Of a DNA stretch of 64,000 bases, positions 61,482-64,000 are shown one piece after another (position 1 is the stretch's first letter; each line of letters opens with the position of its first letter). The stretch lies in the NCBI RefSeq assembly GCF_000473085.1, contig NZ_AXBA01000001.1, forward strand, positions 434,001 to 498,000, given 5' to 3'. The notes under the pieces are model-generated. The model was given only the letters and a program-made list of their open reading frames with translations, did not search any database and had not been told where the DNA came from. A program made the position numbers and the translations under genes. This stretch comes from Azorhizobium doebereinerae UFLA1-100 (GTDB taxonomy: Bacteria; Pseudomonadota; Alphaproteobacteria; Rhizobiales; Xanthobacteraceae).

Positions 61482-62522
61482 ATGAGCTTTCGGATGACCC
61501 GCGCCCTGGTCGCGGCGGCGACCCTCGCCGCCGGCCTCGCCGGCGCCGGCGCGGCCCGGGCGGCCGACACGGTGAAGGTCGGCATCAACAATGTGATTTC
61601 CGACGTGGTGTTCCATCTGGCGCAGGAACGCGGCTTCTTCACCGAGCAGGGCTTGAAGGTGGAGCTCATCACCTTCGATTCCGGACCGAAGATGATCGCC
61701 CCGCTCGGCGCCGGGCAGATCGACGTGGGCGCGGGCGCCTCCTCCGCCGGGCTCTACAATGCGGCGGCGCGCGGCATCAACATCAAGGTGGTCGCGGACA
61801 AGGGTTCCACCCCGGTGCATTACGACTACATGCCGCTGCTGGTGCGCAAGGAGCTGGTGGACAGCGGCAAGGTCAGAAGCGTCGCCGACCTGAAGGGCCT
61901 GCGCACCGGCGCGGTGGGCCCCGGCGCCGCCACCAACGCCAAGCTGGCCCACATCCTCGCCACGGCCGGCCTCGGCTACAAGGACGTGCAGCACAGCTAT
62001 ATCGGCTACCCGCAGCAGATCGCCGCCTTCACCACCGGCGCCATCGACGCGGCCATCACCACCGAGCCGTCCGCGACCCAGGCCGTGGACGCCGGCGTCG
62101 CGGTGCGCTTCGTGGTCGACGGCTATCCCAACCAGCAGGTGGCCGCGGTGCTCTATGGCGGCGACTTCATCGCCAAGCGGCGCCCCGTCGCCGAGCGCTT
62201 CATGGTGGCCTATGTGAAGGCCGCACGTGTCTATGCCGACGCCACCGCCAACGGCCGGTTCGACGGCAAGGGCGCGCCGGAGGTCATCAAGACCATCATG
62301 CGCACCACCGGCCTGAAGGACGCAGAGCTGTTCACCAAGATGGTGCCCAACGGCGTCAATCCCGACGGCGCGGTGGATATGCCGAGCCTCGCCGCGGACC
62401 TCAAATTCTTCGGCGAGACCGGCTATCTCGAACGCCCGGGCAAGGTGGACGACGTGGTGGACAGTTCCTTCTCCACCCACGCGGTCGAGGTGCTCGGCCC
62501 CTACAAGGCCGCGCAGAACTAG
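61482..62522 (+). CDS. NitT/TauT-type ABC substrate-binding protein
   Basis: A 346-residue periplasmic binding protein with a signal peptide (about 28 residues, ending GAARA-ADTVKVG). The mature part has the NMT1/SsuA fold: NNVISDVVFHLAQERGFFTEQGLKVEL, GAGQIDVGAGASSAGLYNAAARGI and a C-terminal helical region. GGGAGGAG precedes the ATG. Together with the following ATPase and permease it forms an importer. Its place next to ubiX-ubiD makes an aromatic carboxylate a likely ligand. Confidence 0.88.
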   Translation: MSFRMTRALVAAATLAAGLAGAGAARAADTVKVGINNVISDVVFHLAQERGFFTEQGLKVELITFDSGPKMIAPLGAGQIDVGAGASSAGLYNAAARGINIKVVADKGSTPVHYDYMPLLVRKELVDSGKVRSVADLKGLRTGAVGPGAATNAKLAHILATAGLGYKDVQHSYIGYPQQIAAFTTGAIDAAITTEPSATQAVDAGVAVRFVVDGYPNQQVAAVLYGGDFIAKRRPVAERFMVAYVKAARVYADATANGRFDGKGAPEVIKTIMRTTGLKDAELFTKMVPNGVNPDGAVDMPSLAADLKFFGETGYLERPGKVDDVVDSSFSTHAVEVLGPYKAAQN

Positions 62523-62653
62523 CAGAACCCAAGGCGCTCCGGCCGCCGCGCCAACGGCCGGCCGGGCGAGGGCGCCGCACGGGACCCTGAACAGAAGCAC
62601 GGCCCGCCGCCGCCCGTCACCGGGGCGCGCGGCCCGGAGCCGCGAGCGGGAGG

Positions 62654-63499
62654 ATGACCAAGATGGCCGTTGTCAGCAGGCTGAATGCGCAACCCAAGCC
62701 CACGGCGGTGCCGGCGCCGATGCAGATTTCGCTGCGCGGGGTGAGGAAATACTTCGGCGCGTCCGGCTTCGTCGCCGTGGACGGCGTCGACATCGACATT
62801 CCCCAGGGCCAGTTCTTCGTCATCGTCGGCCCCTCCGGCTGCGGCAAGACCACCCTGCTGCGCATGCTCGCCGGGCTGGAGGGCCTCAGCGAAGGCACCA
62901 TGACCATCAACCGGACCGACCCGAGCCGGCCGGAGAATTCCATGGTGTTCCAGGGCGACAGCCTGTTCCCCTGGATGACGGTGTTCGACAACGCCGCCTA
63001 CGGTCTGCGCATGCGCGGCGTGCCGGAGACGGACGTCCGCGAGAGCGTGCAGCTGTGGCTGGAGCGCATCGGTCTGTGGCGCTTCCGCGACCGTTTCCCC
63101 AGCCAGCTCTCCGGCGGCATGCGCCAGCGCGTTTCCATCGTGCGCGCCTTCGCCAACGATCCCGAGATCCTGCTCATGGACGAACCGTTCTCGGCTCTCG
63201 ACGAGCAGAACAAGATGGTGCTGCACGAGGAATTGCTGCGCATCTGGGAGGCCAGCAAGAAGACCGTGGTGTTCATCACCCATTCGGTGGACGAGGCGGT
63301 GACGCTGGGCGACCGCATCATGGTGATGACCGCCAATCCGGGGCGCGAGAAGGCGATGATCGACGTGCCCTTCCCCCGCCCGCGCAACGTGCTGGAGCTC
63401 CGCCACCAGCCGGCCTATGGCGACCTCGTCTTCAATATCTGGGAACAATTGCGCGAAGAGGTCCAGCGGGCCCGCGCCAATGCCGAGGGGGACAAGTGA
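62654..63499 (+). CDS. ABC transporter ATP-binding protein, NitT/TauT type
   Basis: A 281-residue ATPase. Walker A GPSGCGKTTLLR is near residues 58-69, the signature LSGGMRQRVSIVRAF near 152-166, Walker B EILLMDEPFSALD follows, and the H-loop is in FITHSVDEA. This is the SsuB/TauB pattern. The stop codon overlaps the permease ATG by one base (TGATG). The 131-bp gap before it holds GC-rich inverted repeats, common after binding-protein genes. Confidence 0.9.
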   Translation: MTKMAVVSRLNAQPKPTAVPAPMQISLRGVRKYFGASGFVAVDGVDIDIPQGQFFVIVGPSGCGKTTLLRMLAGLEGLSEGTMTINRTDPSRPENSMVFQGDSLFPWMTVFDNAAYGLRMRGVPETDVRESVQLWLERIGLWRFRDRFPSQLSGGMRQRVSIVRAFANDPEILLMDEPFSALDEQNKMVLHEELLRIWEASKKTVVFITHSVDEAVTLGDRIMVMTANPGREKAMIDVPFPRPRNVLELRHQPAYGDLVFNIWEQLREEVQRARANAEGDK

Positions 63500-64000
63500 T
63501 GGCGCGCCGGTCCAGCTTCAGGGGCGCCGACCGCTTCATCGGCCTCCTCACCCCGCTCGTCCTGCTCGGCATCTGGGAGGCGGCCGCGCGCACGGGGCTC
63601 ATCGACGCCCGCTTCTTCCCCGCGCCGTCCAGCATCGTGCACCAGTTCGGCGCGCTGATCGCCAATGGCGAGCTCGGCGACAATCTGATGGCCAGCCTGC
63701 GCCGCCTCGCGCTCGGCATGCTGGTGGGCGGCGTGCCGGCGCTGTTCCTCGGCCTCGCCATGGGCATCTCGCGGCCGCTGCGCGCCGCCATCGACCCGCT
63801 GATCTCCGCCACCTACCCCATCCCCAAGAGCGCCATCCTGCCGCTGGTGCTGCTGATCTTCGGCCTCGGCGAGATGTCGAAGGTGGTGATGGTGGCGCTG
63901 GGCGCCTTCTACCCTATCCTCATCAACACCGTGATGGGAGTGGCCAACATCGACAAGATCTATCTGGACGTGGGGCACAATTTCCGCGCCAGCCGGTGGC
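63499..64000 (+). CDS. ABC transporter permease, NitT/TauT type (partial, runs off the window)
   Basis: The first about 167 codons of a membrane permease. Several hydrophobic segments are visible (FIGLLTPLVLLGIWEAA, ALGMLVGGVPALFLGLAMG), together with PAPSSIVHQF typical of SsuC/TauC N-termini. SATYPIPKSAILPLVLLIFGLGEMSKVVMVALGAFYPILIN leads into the EAA docking loop, which is cut by the window end. It overlaps the ATPase gene by one base and completes the importer. Confidence 0.88.
   Translation, partial: MARRSSFRGADRFIGLLTPLVLLGIWEAAARTGLIDARFFPAPSSIVHQFGALIANGELGDNLMASLRRLALGMLVGGVPALFLGLAMGISRPLRAAIDPLISATYPIPKSAILPLVLLIFGLGEMSKVVMVALGAFYPILINTVMGVANIDKIYLDVGHNFRASRW

Noticed and set aside
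1-64000. tRNA or rRNA genes, CRISPR arrays, insertion sequences, prophage genes
   Set aside because: None was recognised by reading the sequence and the encoded proteins. A dedicated tRNA/ncRNA scan could still find small RNAs.

Overview
The window is about 64 kb of very GC-rich bacterial chromosome, densely packed with metabolic genes in operons. Gene content suggests an alphaproteobacterium of the Hyphomicrobiales, possibly Xanthobacteraceae-like: paired ModE-type regulators, TauT/NitT-type and PotABCD-type ABC transporters, an oxidative aldarate pathway and UbiX/UbiD. This is an inference. No rRNA, tRNA, CRISPR array, insertion sequence or phage gene was recognised.

Layout. 0-5.5 kb: acyl-CoA synthetase and crotonase-fold genes, a secreted Ntn hydrolase, OsmC, an alpha/beta hydrolase and a small unknown protein. 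5.5-18.7 kb: divergent GntR and LysR regulators, then a ten-gene plus-strand run (nitrilase-type amidase, RraA-like protein, polyamine-type ABC transporter, HpcH/HpaI aldolase, hydantoinase A and B, Ldh2-type dehydrogenase) that looks like uptake and breakdown of a nitrogenous ring compound or amide. 18.8-24.1 kb: two exported beta-propeller proteins, an Nramp-related transporter with altered metal-site motifs, and a YkgJ-type Cys-cluster protein. 24.5-28.3 kb: adiA-adiC, the arginine/agmatine acid-resistance pair. 28.4-36.2 kb: a tightly coupled five-gene operon with a LuxE-like protein, a LuxC reductase fused to an adenylation domain, a second PaaK-like enzyme, an anti-sigma-type ATPase fused to a GNAT domain, and an MFS transporter. 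There is no luciferase, so this is a fatty- or aryl-acid activation/reduction system of unknown role and the best candidate for something undescribed.

36.6-43.4 kb: aldarate catabolism (transporter, 5-dehydro-4-deoxyglucarate dehydratase, 2-oxoglutarate semialdehyde dehydrogenase, galactarate dehydratase, lactonase). The galactarate dehydratase carries an in-frame TAG 60 codons before its apparent natural end. 43.4-51.8 kb: a molybdenum region with a TauT-like transporter having two binding proteins, a YqeB-type hydroxylase accessory gene, two ModE-family regulators, DUF2478, DUF2325 and ArsR-like genes. Three inverted repeats with the geometry of the E. coli ModE operator lie here, two of them on recognisable core promoters.

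51.8-55.1 kb: a PQQ-type aldose dehydrogenase, a succinate-semialdehyde dehydrogenase and DUF1810. 55.2-64 kb: a LysR regulator flanked by an FMN/FAD hydroxyacid oxidase operon on one side and ubiX-ubiD plus a TauT-type transporter on the other. The same composite operator lies before both operons, so they probably form one aromatic- or hydroxy-acid regulon. The last gene runs off the window.
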